Source: Rhodospirillaceae bacterium
GTDB lineage: Bacteria > Pseudomonadota > Alphaproteobacteria > UBA7887
DNA length: 37,926 nucleotides
Direction: 5' to 3'
Assembly (NCBI GenBank): GCA_002728255.1
Contig: PBWV01000001.1
Location: 1-37,926 of the forward strand
Part shown: in pieces, positions 26,332-34,079 of the stretch
How the letters are laid out: each line of letters opens with the position of its first letter
How positions within the stretch are numbered: position 1 is the stretch's first letter
Notes under the pieces: generated by a model
The model's database searches: none
What the model was told of the DNA's origin: nothing
The model's input: only the letters and a program-made list of their open reading frames with translations
Translations under genes and position numbers: made by a program

Positions 26332-27108
26332 TTAGGGTTTTCGGCAGTAGAAGGTCATAAAGTTTCCATAAGCAGGTGGCGAAATGCGGTTTGTATTGAA
26401 ACATCTTAATAAATTAGTGCGATTGAACCACTTGGTAGAGAAAAAAGGATAATCTACTTTTAGTATTTGGAAGCCACAATCACGCAGACATCTATGCATA
26501 GAGTCATTAGAGAAGAGACTAATATGAGTAGGATCATTTAGTAACCGGTAGTTGTTTCCGAAACGCCGCGCACAACCTGAATCAAAATCAGGGGTTCCGA
26601 CAATTATTGTTCCACCTGGCCTTAAAAGGTCGCGAATTTTCCTGAGTGTAGTCACGGGGTCCTTCATGTGTTCGATAACATGGTAGGCGATTACAAGATC
26701 GAAAAAACTATCGTCATAGTCAACCGTCTCAAAAACCCCCTTATATATAATTCCATGCGGAGAAGCCTCTGTTGAGGCTTGGGCAGATGGTTCAACGCCA
26801 TACTTGGACCAGTGGTTATCAACACATGATAGAAGCCAGCCAGGACCACAACCAATATCCAGCAGCCTACCTGGTTTTAGACAGGAAATAAAATGTAGTT
26901 CAGTTTTCAGATTTTCCAAATACTGGTTTTTCTCATTCAACCTATTTCGCTGAATGCCATCGGGATCTGTGGATTCACCCCAATAGTCAGTTGTCAGGCC
27001 CTGTGACGTTTCAGGCCGCACTCTAACAAAATATTGGCCAGTGGTGTATAGGGATTCCATGGCATTAGTGAGGTCAAAGTTGGCAAGATTTCGTTTCATA
27101 GGAGTCAT
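26332..27108 (-). CDS. SAM-dependent methyltransferase
   Basis: A 258-residue class I methyltransferase. The SAM-binding motif I is GRLLDIGCGPGWLLSCV. It is followed by YGVEPSAQA (motif II acidic residue), FDLVIAYHVIEHMKDPVTTL (motif of the Methyltransf_11/23 group) and LLRPGGTIIVGTPD. An N-terminal stretch with YFVRVRPETSQGLTTDYWG and the C-terminal HISLFSNDSMHRCLRDCGF are as found in methyltransferases of O-antigen and capsule loci that act on sugars or lipid-linked intermediates. The gene is three bases after the ABC transporter stop and 14 bases before the sugar dehydrogenase start. The methyl acceptor is unknown. Confidence 0.87.
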   Translation of the reverse strand: MTPMKRNLANFDLTNAMESLYTTGQYFVRVRPETSQGLTTDYWGESTDPDGIQRNRLNEKNQYLENLKTELHFISCLKPGRLLDIGCGPGWLLSCVDNHWSKYGVEPSAQASTEASPHGIIYKGVFETVDYDDSFFDLVIAYHVIEHMKDPVTTLRKIRDLLRPGGTIIVGTPDFDSGCARRFGNNYRLLNDPTHISLFSNDSMHRCLRDCGFQILKVDYPFFSTKWFNRTNLLRCFNTNRISPPAYGNFMTFYCRKP

Positions 27109-27111
27109 TAC

Positions 27112-28914
27112 TTATTTCGTATCAGCAACTTGGTGATCCCACATTTTTCTAAAGAACGACCCCCTATTTTCGTAAAGGTTCTTAAAAGAACCACTTTCCA
27201 GTATTCTGCCAGCTGCCATAACGTAGATATGGTCACACTTGGCAACAGAAGACAAGCGATGGGCGATGACAACGATCGTTCTCTTTCCATGAAGTTTTTC
27301 TATGGATGCTTGCACGATTTTATCGGTTTCTGCATCAAGGGCATTGGTGGCTTCGTCAAAAATTAGAATATCGGGATCCTTGTACAGTTCTCTTGCAATG
27401 GCAATGCGTTGTCGTTCACCCCCTGAGAGAGAAGCGCCACGCTCACCTACTTGGGTCATGTATTTTTGGGGAAGCGCCTCGATAAAGTCGTGGCAGTGAG
27501 CGGCACGGGCAGCCTCCTTCATTTTTTCTATATTGTTCTCTTTTTGGTTAGGCCCTAACCGGAGGGTCAGGTTAGTCGCAATAGTGTCATTAAGAATCAT
27601 AGGGTCTTGCGTCACATAACCGAGGCGACTGCGGAATGCCTCGTTATTTAAATCCGAGAAGTTGTGCTCGCCGATTGTAATCGACCCCTCATCAGGGACT
27701 ATTAGGCGGGTCAACAAACGAAAGATCGTAGTTTTTCCAGCACCAGATTCTCCAACGATAGCAACAGATTTATGATACGGAATGGTAAGATTGATGCCCT
27801 TAAGAATATGATGTTTTTTCCTGTGCAGGCTTACATTCTGAAAAATGATATCGTCATTTAACGAGTCTATAACTATACTTCCGTTGCATTCGTGGGCCTT
27901 CCATATTTCTCGGGAAAAATTAGATATATAATGGACGCCTCCAATTAATTGGTGGAGCCGTTGTATGGCAAGAGGAAGAGTAAGGACATGGCTAAGAACT
28001 CGATACATTATTAGTGCTATCACTACCGTGCTCGCCATGGAGCTACTAAGCATTTCTACATTGTAGAATATGTATCCTAGCAAAGAGAGCACAGCCAGCG
28101 GCTCCTTAATGGCACCTAAAGCAGCTGTTCGTCGACCCATTCGGATTTGACGATCTGCAAGGTCATTGACGCGCTTAAGCACATGTTGTCTGACCCTACG
28201 AGAATTCGCGGTTGCCTTCAGGTAATCGAATGACTCCACAAATTGTACCATCTCGGAGGACAGCGAGGCTGTTTTATCGGACACATCCATGGACAAAGCC
28301 TTGGTATGGCGAATTAATGGTCGCGCTACAAGGAAGGCGAGCAGTCCAACCACAACAATTATAAGAGAAATTTCCATTTCTAGTACGATGATGGTTGGTA
28401 TGTATATAAGGGAATAAACTAGGGAAACAATAATGCGGCTGAAGATCCGGAGCGAGGCCGCAAAACGGGCGCTTTCTACCGTCATTAAATTAGCCAGATA
28501 TCCAGTCTTTTGTTCCAAATAAAATTCATATCGGGCCTGCTCTAATCCCCGAGCAAGAGAACTTTGGAGAGAGTGGCGAACCAAGGCGATGGTACGAATG
28601 GTCCAATAATTTTGGGCAAAAGAAACTAACGCCTTAAAGATAAAAATCGCCGAGATTATCAACGCTAGGCTTGCAAAAGAAGTGCTAAATCCGAGATTAG
28701 AGATTGTGGCCAAGACTTTTTGGGATATGGGGTTATTGAGATCTTCACCCAGGGAAAGTTGTAGAAGTGGGAGCAACGTGACTACCCCCAAAAGCTCCAT
28801 AAACGTTCCGATGAATATTAGAAATATTAAAAGAGCTAATCGCCATTGAGCAAACCTTATGAATAGCCCCATATAACTAAAGAAAATAGAGTTAGAGTTC
28901 GTTTCTAAGGCCAA
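27112..28914 (-). CDS. ABC transporter, lipid-linked oligosaccharide flippase type (PglK/MsbA-like)
   Basis: The 600-residue protein is a half-size ABC exporter with an N-terminal six-helix membrane domain (about residues 15-320) and a C-terminal ATPase. Walker A is VAIVGESGAGKTTIFRLL, the signature is SLSGGERQRIAIARELY and Walker B is ILIFDEATNALD, followed by the switch His in VVIAHRLSSVAKCD. It would act as a homodimer. PglK, which flips a lipid-linked oligosaccharide, and MsbA, which flips lipid A, are the closest functional models. In this context a flippase for the undecaprenyl-linked glycan is the natural inference, since I see no Wzx gene in the window. It lies between the radical SAM and methyltransferase genes with gaps of three to six bases. 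Confidence 0.88.
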   Translation of the reverse strand: MALETNSNSIFFSYMGLFIRFAQWRLALLIFLIFIGTFMELLGVVTLLPLLQLSLGEDLNNPISQKVLATISNLGFSTSFASLALIISAIFIFKALVSFAQNYWTIRTIALVRHSLQSSLARGLEQARYEFYLEQKTGYLANLMTVESARFAASLRIFSRIIVSLVYSLIYIPTIIVLEMEISLIIVVVGLLAFLVARPLIRHTKALSMDVSDKTASLSSEMVQFVESFDYLKATANSRRVRQHVLKRVNDLADRQIRMGRRTAALGAIKEPLAVLSLLGYIFYNVEMLSSSMASTVVIALIMYRVLSHVLTLPLAIQRLHQLIGGVHYISNFSREIWKAHECNGSIVIDSLNDDIIFQNVSLHRKKHHILKGINLTIPYHKSVAIVGESGAGKTTIFRLLTRLIVPDEGSITIGEHNFSDLNNEAFRSRLGYVTQDPMILNDTIATNLTLRLGPNQKENNIEKMKEAARAAHCHDFIEALPQKYMTQVGERGASLSGGERQRIAIARELYKDPDILIFDEATNALDAETDKIVQASIEKLHGKRTIVVIAHRLSSVAKCDHIYVMAAGRILESGSFKNLYENRGSFFRKMWDHQVADTK

Positions 28915-28920
28915 TTGGGT

Positions 28921-30000
28921 TTACCTAGTTAGTTGGTCTAACAATTTGGGAAATTGCCTTCTCATAAAATCTATGACCACCCTTTTTCGGTTCTTTTTTA
29001 TAAATGTATCTACCCCTTCATATCTGGTGCATGTTTGGCACACCTTCGGTAATTTTCCGGCGCGCCATTCTGTCCTGTATCGTCTAAGTGCAGGACCGCG
29101 CCATATATCTTGAAGGGTGTGAGTATTAAGGTTGCCCACTTTTATTTCGCTCTCTAGGTCTACACAGACACAGGCGCCAACGTTCCCATCGGCGAGGACA
29201 TGAAGACGCCGATAAAGCTCGAAGCATGGAGACACAATTTTTTCCTTCAGCGGCAAGGGCTCGTCCAGGAATGTTCCTTCAGGAACGTCATCTTTCTTTA
29301 TGAGGCCTCCCCATGCGTCATAAATATCAAGATAATCAATGTTTTCTTCGCCAATTAGCTTAGCAATTTTTTTGTATGTTTTTGTGCCTTGCCATAGTTT
29401 GCGGCTTCCTTCTACTCTTAGGTGAAGAGTTATTCTAACGGGACTCTCCAGTTTTAAGTTAGCCTGAGATATATCAAGGATGTTTTGTACAACTCTCTCG
29501 TATTTATCATTCCCATAATACTTTAAGTACCCCTCCCGACTTCCTATGAATGTTGATATAGCCAAGCGACTCAGGCCGGATTTCAGTAATGTTTCACAGC
29601 CAAATTTTTGAATTAGAATAGCATTGGTGTAGAGGAAGATATCACCAATTCGGGCTTGTGAGCGGGCATACTGTATCTTTTTCACTAAGTCCCGGTCTAC
29701 GAGGGGGTCTCCTACTGTTGGGGTAAAATTCAGATTTCCGCCACCACTATCAACAAAATCATCTACGGCCTTCTTGTATAGGTTCCAACTCATCTCGAGT
29801 TTTGGACGTTGCATGTAGCGATATCCGCAGAAAGAACAATTAGCGTTGCACAAGTTTGTGGTTTCGACGCCAAAGTTAATAAATGTGTGTTCCATTAAAC
29901 GGCGGAGAGCGAAAACTGGTAAAAAACTAGCGGCAACTTTAGCTATGCGAGAGCGGAGGCGTTGTCGTTGGTTTTGCATTATCAGAGAAACTTGGCGCAC
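28921..30000 (-). CDS. Radical SAM/SPASM-domain enzyme
   Basis: The 359-residue protein carries the radical SAM cluster motif CNANCSFC (Cys51, 55, 58) in ETTNLCNANCSFCGYRYM, and GGGNLNFTPTVGDPLVDRD as the SAM-binding turn. A C-terminal SPASM-type region has Cys259 (SPCFELYRRLHVLADG), Cys277 and 279 (GACVCVDLE), and Cys321 and 324 (VCQTCTRYE), which would hold one or more auxiliary clusters. SPASM enzymes mature peptides or modify sugars and cofactors. Family members in glycan loci are uncharacterised, with possible epimerisation, dehydration or C-C chemistry on sugars. GTG at 30000 has AGG seven bases upstream; ATG at 29979 is the alternative. No short precursor peptide gene is visible next to it. 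Confidence 0.85.
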   Translation of the reverse strand: MRQVSLIMQNQRQRLRSRIAKVAASFLPVFALRRLMEHTFINFGVETTNLCNANCSFCGYRYMQRPKLEMSWNLYKKAVDDFVDSGGGNLNFTPTVGDPLVDRDLVKKIQYARSQARIGDIFLYTNAILIQKFGCETLLKSGLSRLAISTFIGSREGYLKYYGNDKYERVVQNILDISQANLKLESPVRITLHLRVEGSRKLWQGTKTYKKIAKLIGEENIDYLDIYDAWGGLIKKDDVPEGTFLDEPLPLKEKIVSPCFELYRRLHVLADGNVGACVCVDLESEIKVGNLNTHTLQDIWRGPALRRYRTEWRAGKLPKVCQTCTRYEGVDTFIKKNRKRVVIDFMRRQFPKLLDQLTR

Positions 30001-30008
30001 GTGATTAC

Positions 30009-31595
30009 CTATTGGGCTATGTAGTTCTTATAAAAATCGGGCGGACAGCCCGTGTTATCTGATGTAGATTCAATTGCATTGCCCAAATCATCACGGGAAA
30101 CCCTAAATCTTCCCCGATCATCTTGAGAGGCGCTTACGATTTTGCACCTTTTTAGTAAATCCGGTTTGGTTGTTTTATCAAAGGCGCGAATGGTTGTGTC
30201 GGCAAGAATAATATTGTGGTGGGAAGCGAGGGCATCGAAGAAGGCGCTGCCAGCGAAATCGAAGATTAGAAAATCTACCTCGTGGTCGAGCGGGTCAAAA
30301 AACCCGGTTATTACCCTATCAGAATAGGGCTCCAAGAGCGATCTATTGGGCATTATCCCTCTGGGGTGGAGTTTGGTGGTTATGCGATAGCCAAGTGACC
30401 GCAACTCCTTGAGAAGTGAGACTTGCCAGTCTAGGTACAAAACATCGGGTGGCTTTCGACTTGCGAAGTCCGCCAACGCCTCTCCCAGATAGCCGCCAGC
30501 CACATATAATGCCTGTCTTGTTTTTGAACCGTGCCGTCGTTTTTGGCCATTTTCATAAATATGTCGGTGTCGACTTGATCCATTAGAAAGAAATTTTATT
30601 GTATTTGCTTGTGGGGATCCAGCGATCTCCCGATTTGCAATTCGTTTTTTTATAGCGTGGGCTTCTCCTGTGCTATGGGTATAGTACTTGTCGCAATTTA
30701 CTAGCTCGGCCACAGCCCACTCATTATCAACAAAAAAAGCCCGTTCGCCGCCGTGTGCGAAGCGAATGACTGGACGGGCATCCTGCTGGTACAAAAATGA
30801 CGTAAGACGACCAAGGTGCTTTGGTGTGCCACTGAGCAATCGGAGTCCTAGTGCCCTTCGGCGGGTGGATCTACTGATAATTGTATAATCTAGCCCTGCT
30901 TTCCCTAAGTGATAGTGTATTAAAAGATTCCCCAATTGTTTCAGCCGCTTCAGTAATAACGCTTTCACGGGCAGGTTTTCGGATACTAAAGAATTAAAAG
31001 TCTCTGTCAGACAGATAGTAAGATCATTAAACTTTGTTCTGCCTTGGCTAGGCTCTCTCCAACTAAATAGGTTGGCCGGCCAGTCAACTTGGCGACCCGG
31101 GTGCAATGTGAGATAGTCGCTAAGCAGGTAATTCCGATTAAGAATATCGTCGTGCTTAGCCACAGCAATTGCTTGTCCATGTGTAATCCATCGTTTGGCT
31201 GTTTTCTTTATCCGTGGCCAAATTGTACTATCAGGCGGGTGGTGCCAGACCCGAATCCTAGAAAGATTGTTTAGGGTGTTACCCGTATCTAGGAAGGCTA
31301 ATAAAGGACTTTCCCTTGGGCTATAGCGCGGTGTTGGGTTGTTATTAAGGTCTAACCCAAGTCTGCAAATGAAAGCAAGGTCGGTTATTATATCGTAGGC
31401 TTTTGCATCTCCCAGGATGCGGGGAAGAGTACTCTTCTGAAACTGAAGAATGGCCTGAAGAACGCGAGTAGTAATGGCATTAGATATGGCGCTATAGTCG
31501 TGGTAGTTGGTATGCCACGATAACTCATTTAGGGCCGCAGTTCCGTCTCCTAAGCTAGCTATATCAAGTGGGGTTGAGGACGAAACTTTATCCAT
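30009..31595 (-). CDS. Uncharacterised large protein, possible GT-B glycosyl- or sialyl-type transferase
   Basis: The 528-residue protein matches no family I can name confidently. Visible features are an N-terminal basic, helical region and a central FAHGGERAFFVDNEWAVAEL (279-298) followed by CDKYYTHS (301-308). The C-terminal half is Rossmann-like, with YVAGGYLGEALADF (364-377), VLYLDWQVSLLKELRSLGYR, an HP motif in TKLHPRG (407-413) and FDFAGSAFFDALA (445-457). The HGG plus D/H pattern and the later strand order recall the LIC12162-type transferases and other surface-carbohydrate GT-B enzymes. An HP motif followed by a Ser in a glycine-rich turn also occurs in bacterial sialyl- and Kdo-transferases. 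Two genes away from neuA/neuB, it could be the transferase for the CMP-nonulosonate. That is inference. Its ATG lies one base after the upstream stop. Confidence 0.55.
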   Translation of the reverse strand: MDKVSSSTPLDIASLGDGTAALNELSWHTNYHDYSAISNAITTRVLQAILQFQKSTLPRILGDAKAYDIITDLAFICRLGLDLNNNPTPRYSPRESPLLAFLDTGNTLNNLSRIRVWHHPPDSTIWPRIKKTAKRWITHGQAIAVAKHDDILNRNYLLSDYLTLHPGRQVDWPANLFSWREPSQGRTKFNDLTICLTETFNSLVSENLPVKALLLKRLKQLGNLLIHYHLGKAGLDYTIISRSTRRRALGLRLLSGTPKHLGRLTSFLYQQDARPVIRFAHGGERAFFVDNEWAVAELVNCDKYYTHSTGEAHAIKKRIANREIAGSPQANTIKFLSNGSSRHRHIYENGQKRRHGSKTRQALYVAGGYLGEALADFASRKPPDVLYLDWQVSLLKELRSLGYRITTKLHPRGIMPNRSLLEPYSDRVITGFFDPLDHEVDFLIFDFAGSAFFDALASHHNIILADTTIRAFDKTTKPDLLKRCKIVSASQDDRGRFRVSRDDLGNAIESTSDNTGCPPDFYKNYIAQ

Positions 31596-31596
31596 T

Positions 31597-33267
31597 TCAA
31601 TCTGGTTTCTTGCAGCGCAAAAATATTTTTATGTTAAGCGCAATTTCCTTAGCGACAGAGTGAGCATCCCTTTGATCAATGTGAATTACTTTAAGGAATG
31701 CATTATTCTTTTTTGTAGTTTCAAGTAGTAGTGTTTGGTAGCGATTTATTTCATTTTCCTCCAATTCTTGTTTACGATCGTATATGTTTTTGGGTGTGTC
31801 AATGAGTATGAAGCTCATGGCGGGCTGTGGTGTCAATCGGCAAAATATTGCTACGGCGCAAATATGGTACCAGGGGCGCTTGCGGATTTTTAGGTCGGTC
31901 AAACGATCATATATATAACGATCGGCAAGCGCTATTTGTCCCGATTCGGAGATATCAAAAAGCTTAGAAAAAATCGATGTAGCATAAGTATATTCATCTA
32001 TAAGTGCACGGAGGAGATATCGGACTGCGCTTGGTAAAAGATGCCAACAGGTACGGAGAACGCCCTTGCTGTTATATGGTCGTATCCTCTCAGGGTTGTT
32101 GCGCATCTTGTCGAGACGATGGTGAAAGCCCGTGGCGGGGATCCCCTCTTCCTGAAGTATATTGAGTGCTATACCTAGGGAGGTACTTTTGCCAACGCCA
32201 TGCGCCCCTGAAACAACAAAAAAATGCTGGGACAAGGAGTTAGTAGATGGGAAAGTGGCCTGGCGTTTCAGCCGCAGGCCGTGCCTAGTGTCGGTCCAGC
32301 ATTGTTTTACAGCGTTTAATTGTCTGATTAAGCTCTGCTTCGGGTAAAGGTAAAACTCCGATAATTTGCGGGCTGCAATTGGTCTTCGCCACCCAACTGC
32401 GATTATAGATTTGAGGTATATTCCTGTATGGTTTCCCAGTGTGGTTGAGCGAATTGTCTCCAGTTCACTTTTGGTTAATAGGTGCTCCCAAGTGCCACCT
32501 GGGGTGTAGAAACCTCGAGACTTCTCAAATCGGAAGTGTGGAGTAAAGTCAAAGTTTGAATAAAAATCTATTTTATCACTTTGAAAAAAATTAGCGGCGT
32601 TGCGTAATTCTTGATCATTTTTCTCACAAAGTAAATCAAGTGACATCGTGATTACATCATTGGGATTTGTTCGAGATAAATTGCGGGACACTTGCTGCGA
32701 AAGAGCTAAGAGGCCTAATATATTGCGGAAACGTGTATGTCGATCGCTGGGAGGCTGTGGCCAAGTTCGCCAGTACATGGCTGCGGCAACAGCTGATTCT
32801 GGCTGCCTTTGCATTACAGCTAATCTTAAATTAGGAATCTTTGAACGATATAATGTGTAGCGAAATTCGGGATGAAGATCAAAGGCTGCCCAGGTACGCT
32901 TATCATGTGAAAGTGCTATTTGTTGTAATATCCAGCTTAAAAGCGACACTTGGTTGTCTATTGTTTTTGGGACGTCGTTAAGCAGCTGACGGCCATGACT
33001 ATTGATAAATTCGGCCGGAGTTTTTATTGCACTGCGGGAACCATCTATATACCGAGGGCGGTTGATGTACTCTTCAACTATTTTGTGTAGCTGCTGTTCG
33101 AAAAATAGAAACACGCGTTTGTCATATACATGAAAGACGGCCTCTAGCGGAAACCCAAATACTGGGCCTCGACTATTAAACAAAGCATCAGCAAGTAAGG
33201 TCTTCCCAGATCTTCCGGCACCTCCTATAAGTGTAGGTCCCAGCGTTTGAGGTTTATCCGGTTTAAT
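31597..33267 (-). CDS. Dual P-loop protein: N-terminal Walker A domain + thymidylate-kinase-like domain, probable ATT start
   Basis: An automatic start (TTG at 33183) gives 528 residues, but the same frame is open upstream to a TGA at 33373-33375. The upstream part encodes a textbook Walker A, LIGGAGRSGKTLL, immediately before that TTG. No ATG, GTG or TTG exists in frame before the TTG. ATT at 33267 is preceded at five bases by GGGGG, and would give 556 residues. The N-terminal half continues with FDLHPEFRY and RLAVMQRQPESAVAAAMYWR, reminiscent of sulfotransferase or kinase domains. The C-terminal half has a second Walker A, VVSGAHGVGKSTS (351-363), LADRYIYDRL (447-456) and SFILIDTPKNIYDRKQELEE, as in dTMP-kinase-like proteins. 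The exact function is unknown; a sugar or nucleotide kinase coupled to modification is possible. It abuts the 30009-31595 gene. Confidence 0.7.
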   Translation of the reverse strand: MKPDKPQTLGPTLIGGAGRSGKTLLADALFNSRGPVFGFPLEAVFHVYDKRVFLFFEQQLHKIVEEYINRPRYIDGSRSAIKTPAEFINSHGRQLLNDVPKTIDNQVSLLSWILQQIALSHDKRTWAAFDLHPEFRYTLYRSKIPNLRLAVMQRQPESAVAAAMYWRTWPQPPSDRHTRFRNILGLLALSQQVSRNLSRTNPNDVITMSLDLLCEKNDQELRNAANFFQSDKIDFYSNFDFTPHFRFEKSRGFYTPGGTWEHLLTKSELETIRSTTLGNHTGIYLKSIIAVGWRRPIAARKLSEFYLYPKQSLIRQLNAVKQCWTDTRHGLRLKRQATFPSTNSLSQHFFVVSGAHGVGKSTSLGIALNILQEEGIPATGFHHRLDKMRNNPERIRPYNSKGVLRTCWHLLPSAVRYLLRALIDEYTYATSIFSKLFDISESGQIALADRYIYDRLTDLKIRKRPWYHICAVAIFCRLTPQPAMSFILIDTPKNIYDRKQELEENEINRYQTLLLETTKKNNAFLKVIHIDQRDAHSVAKEIALNIKIFLRCKKPD

Positions 33268-33271
33268 GATT

Positions 33272-33277
33272 TCCCCC
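33272..33277 (-). promoter_or_regulatory. Ribosome-binding-like site for the proposed ATT start
   Basis: On the minus strand the bases GGGGGA (33277-33272) lie five bases (counting from the last G) before ATT at 33267. This is the only purine-rich Shine-Dalgarno-like run between the neuA stop (33335) and the first Walker A codons, so it supports initiation near this point. Confidence 0.4.
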
Positions 33278-33334
33278 GAGTGTTTGGCAGAATAACGATT
33301 ATGTAATCTGATAGTGTTAATTAAGAGTGAGTTT

Positions 33335-34048
33335 TTATTTTGTGGAGCACCCTTCGTTGAGAAGGAAAGAGTTCATTAAGGCTTCGCAAAAAGTTAAATC
33401 GGAGGGTTCATCAATTTGAAAACTTTTCCAGAGTTCCATTTCCCATATGCCTATTTTACCACCTAGGCGGTTATTGTGGCTTTGGATGCAGTCCGGTGTG
33501 AAGATCCAAAAAGAACCGTTTTCTAGGAATTGGTCCGGCTTTTCTTGTCGCCGGCCACGGTTTTTGTAATCATAGGTATAACTAGAAAGTTGGCCGTCAG
33601 CGGACGGCTTCCAGATGTTGAAATCGGTAACCAAGCTTGCTGAGAACAACGAGTCTAAGTTTTGCTCAATGAAGTGTTGAATAGCTCCATCAAAGTCCAC
33701 GCTGCTTCGGACGGGAGACGTGCATTGTGGTCCTACAATTAACTTTACCGAGCGGCCTGTTTCTTGAATATATTTGAGGGCATGTAACCAACCACTTTCC
33801 GATGAAGCTGTATCACCAGATATGTGGGAAGGGCGTGGAATTACCTCCGCACCATACTCCTTAGCAACGTTAAGGATATTGGTATCGTCGGAACTCACCC
33901 AAACGCTGTCGATATGTTGTGCGTCAAGAGAGTGTTCAATGGTCCACGCAACCAGTGGTTTCCCGCAGAACGTGGCTATATTTTTTCCAGGAATACCTTG
34001 GGATCCGCCTCTGGCAAGAATTATAGCGATATTTTCAGCCATTTTCAT
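33335..34048 (-). CDS. neuA: CMP-nonulosonate (sialic acid type) cytidylyltransferase
   Basis: NeuA-type enzymes activate a nonulosonic acid with CTP to the CMP-sugar donor. The 237-residue protein has the nucleotide-binding ILARGGSQGIPGKNIATFCGKPL (main motif ILARGGSQGIPGKNI) and WVSSDDTNILNVAKEYGAEV. IVGPQCTSPVRSSVDFDGAI is next, and the C-terminal FQIDEPSDLTFCEALM holds the metal-binding Asp. The segment GSFWIFTPD is also family-typical. Whether the substrate is Neu5Ac, legionaminate, pseudaminate or Kdn-like cannot be read from these motifs. The gene is downstream of neuB with a 31-base gap, and its stop precedes the dual P-loop gene. ATG codons at 34048 and 34042 are both possible starts. 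Confidence 0.9.
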   Translation of the reverse strand: MKMAENIAIILARGGSQGIPGKNIATFCGKPLVAWTIEHSLDAQHIDSVWVSSDDTNILNVAKEYGAEVIPRPSHISGDTASSESGWLHALKYIQETGRSVKLIVGPQCTSPVRSSVDFDGAIQHFIEQNLDSLFSASLVTDFNIWKPSADGQLSSYTYDYKNRGRRQEKPDQFLENGSFWIFTPDCIQSHNNRLGGKIGIWEMELWKSFQIDEPSDLTFCEALMNSFLLNEGCSTK

Positions 34049-34079
34049 AACACCTTATTTGGGAAAACGACGATATGGG

